Below are positions 62,381-64,000 of a stretch of DNA of 64,000 bases, in pieces (position 1 is the stretch's first letter; each line of letters opens with the position of its first letter). The notes under the pieces were generated by a model. The model did not search any database. It had not been told where the DNA came from and saw nothing but the letters and a program-made list of their open reading frames with translations. The DNA comes from Brachypodius melanocephalos (taxonomy: Eukaryota > Chordata > Aves > Passeriformes > Pycnonotidae): assembly GCA_013398615.1 (NCBI GenBank), contig VZSR01003807.1, positions 17,355,556-17,419,555 of the forward strand, read 5' to 3'. Made by a program: the position numbers and the translations under genes.

Positions 62381-63912
62381 CTGCAAGAAGAGACACTACA
62401 CAGAAGAATAAGTAGACATGAGATTTTACTTCTAGATTTGTACTGGAGTCCTCATGCCAGTCTCACTAGTGGTAGCCCAGCTCAAACCAGCACACGTGCA
62501 GCAGCTTCAACCTTCACTCTAGCACCACACTGAGACAATCAACAGGAATCTGACAGGAATGCCCATTTATCTACACAGCTCTCTATCTGTGCATTCATCC
62601 AGCTTCTGGTTTTAGCAACTGGAATATCTTCTGGGGAGATTTCAACCTAAATCTAATTGATTCTAACAATTCCCTAAGAGTAGCACAGAGGAAGGAAATA
62701 TTAGCTGTCAAGGGATGTAGCACATAACAAAAATAGTTTTGCCTGACAAGTAAAACAGTTATAGTATGGTTTTATGCTAATACAGAAGCAAATTACTTTC
62801 ACAGTGCCAGCATGTTGTCTCTCCCTTTCCCCTTTCACAGAGTCTGTGGGGGCCTTTGTGAGCTAGGTCATCAGCAAGCAATTTTCCATAGTGGAAGAGG
62901 GAAGTTTGAAAGAAAAAAAGCCAAAGAACTGGAGCAGGACACAAATGACAGCCATGACAAGTCAGCTTCTTTGGTAACTCAGAGATTATCAAACTGTTTT
63001 GTCTACTCTGAACTCAAATTTATTTCTTAGGGATCTTCATGCAATCTTACCATCCAAGCTGTAACTGAAAGCACAAAAAGCACCACAAAGGCAATACGGA
63101 TTTTGTAATTTAACCTATTACCTGGACAGAACATTTGGCATGGACTTTTGCAATGGAATTTGGGAACCACTCACTCAATTGATGTGGTAAGAAAGAGCAG
63201 TAGAGAATACACTGCAACTCCTATTAGCTCTCTGACTGGAAATGTGGAAGTCTCAACACACTAATGCAATTTCTTCGTGAAGGTCGGGTAGGGTTGGGCA
63301 TGGATGTTCATCACATGCTTATGGATTTCACAGGTTGGTGCCCAGGGGCACAGAGGGAAGAGGCAGTGAGGACCTGCACAAGCAACCAACAACCACGGAA
63401 TGCCAGGTATCCAAATTCCGAGGGCACAGCCTGAGATGTGTGAAGAAGCCTCTGCTGTGACAGCCAGCCTGGCAGAGCCCCCCAGCAGGTCTAACACATG
63501 CCAAGGCAAGGCGTGCTCTGCCAGCTGGTTACCTGACGCCTCTGAGAGGCCCCAGCTAAGCTGCCCAAAGCTCTCATCTGTCAACATCACTGCGTCCACG
63601 TTCGACTGCGCTGGCAACAGAATGGGAAAGGGGGGAATTTCACGTTCTGAGCTGGCAATGTATTTAAAAAAGGTGGCTCAGATTCAAGACACCTAAATCA
63701 AGCGTATAAAAGGTGCCTACTAGTCTCTCTTTATGTTTAGCCGAGACAGAGAGGCACTTCCCAAGGTTGATTCAGTCCAAGTATGGCCTGAGCTGCCCTC
63801 AAGTTCACTATCCCTCAGACAGTCTGCAGTGAAAAAGGCAGTGCATGAGCTAAATAAAGGATTTAGTTTCCTCATGGGAAAAATGTCCAGAACAAAATCT
63901 ACAGACCCATCT
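62381..63912 (-). other. EYA4: EYA4 upstream intron (partial)
   Basis: No further EYA4 exon was found here; the next upstream one must lie beyond 64000. A 118-codon minus-strand frame at 63261-63617 sits in a GC-richer patch and has no recognisable domain. Confidence 0.7.
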
Positions 63913-64000
63913 CAGAATCACAGAATCATTGGGCTGGAAGAGGCCTTTAAGATCATCAAGTCCAACCCATGCTGTAACACCTCAACTAAACCATGGCACT
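63913..64000 (-). mobile_element. CR1 LINE 3' end, cut by the window edge
   Basis: The plus strand reads agaatcacagaatcattggg, ctggaagaggcctttaagat and catcaagtccaaccc: the reverse complement of the CR1 3' terminus, which ends in ATTCTGTG-type 8-mers. The element therefore points left and continues beyond 64000. Confidence 0.9.

Noticed and set aside
63261..63617. 118-codon minus-strand frame, considered as an upstream EYA4 exon
   Set aside because: Its residues do not match the expected EYA4 N-terminal segment, and no phase-compatible splice sites fit w1.

Overview
This is vertebrate, almost certainly avian, nuclear DNA. Coding exons are small, flanked by GT/AG introns and spread over tens of kilobases of AT-rich sequence, and the interspersed repeats are avian: CR1 LINE 3' ends, an avian ERV LTR, and a tRNA-Ile-headed SINE with a CR1-type tail at about 11.56-11.68 kb. 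That SINE looks like TguSINE1, a family known from songbirds, so a passerine is my best guess. No bacterial, organellar or exogenous viral genes are visible. One protein-coding gene can be supported: the 3' two thirds of EYA4 (eyes absent homolog 4, a SIX-partner transcription coactivator and HAD-family protein phosphatase), on the minus strand. I placed 15 consecutive coding exon positions (called w1 to w15, in transcript order) between 62380 and 24590. All phases join without error and encode about 540 residues through the stop codon. The 5' end of the gene, with the first roughly 100 codons, lies beyond 64000. Exons w1-w7 encode the Tyr/Ser/Thr/Pro/Gln-rich transactivation region. Exons w8-w15 encode the whole EYA domain, with the nucleophile motif WDLDET in w8, the TTT motif and TKIGK lysine in w13, and the GDG motif in w14. 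Exon w14 exists as two tandem versions of exactly 101 bp (w14b at 26445-26545, w14a at 26305-26405), only 39 bp apart. They are mutually exclusive alternatives for the strip that carries the last catalytic motif. Layout: 1-20.7 kb is gene-poor DNA downstream of EYA4, with an LTR-like remnant near 1.5 kb, a duplicated unidentified repeat at 4.4 and 6.2 kb, a CpG-rich island at 9.6-10.8 kb with no gene assigned, the SINE at 11.6 kb and a solo ERV LTR at 13.57-14.13 kb. About 20.75-24.59 kb is probable EYA4 3' UTR and flank with no firm polyadenylation site; it has a (TA)n tract just after the stop codon. 24.59-62.38 kb holds the EYA4 exons and introns, with some CR1 fragments, microsatellites and a few homeodomain-site-rich stretches that may be enhancers. 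62.4-64 kb is the next upstream intron, ending in a CR1 3' end. Other open frames of 60-176 codons show no recognisable domain or coding-exon context, and I left them out as chance ORFs.
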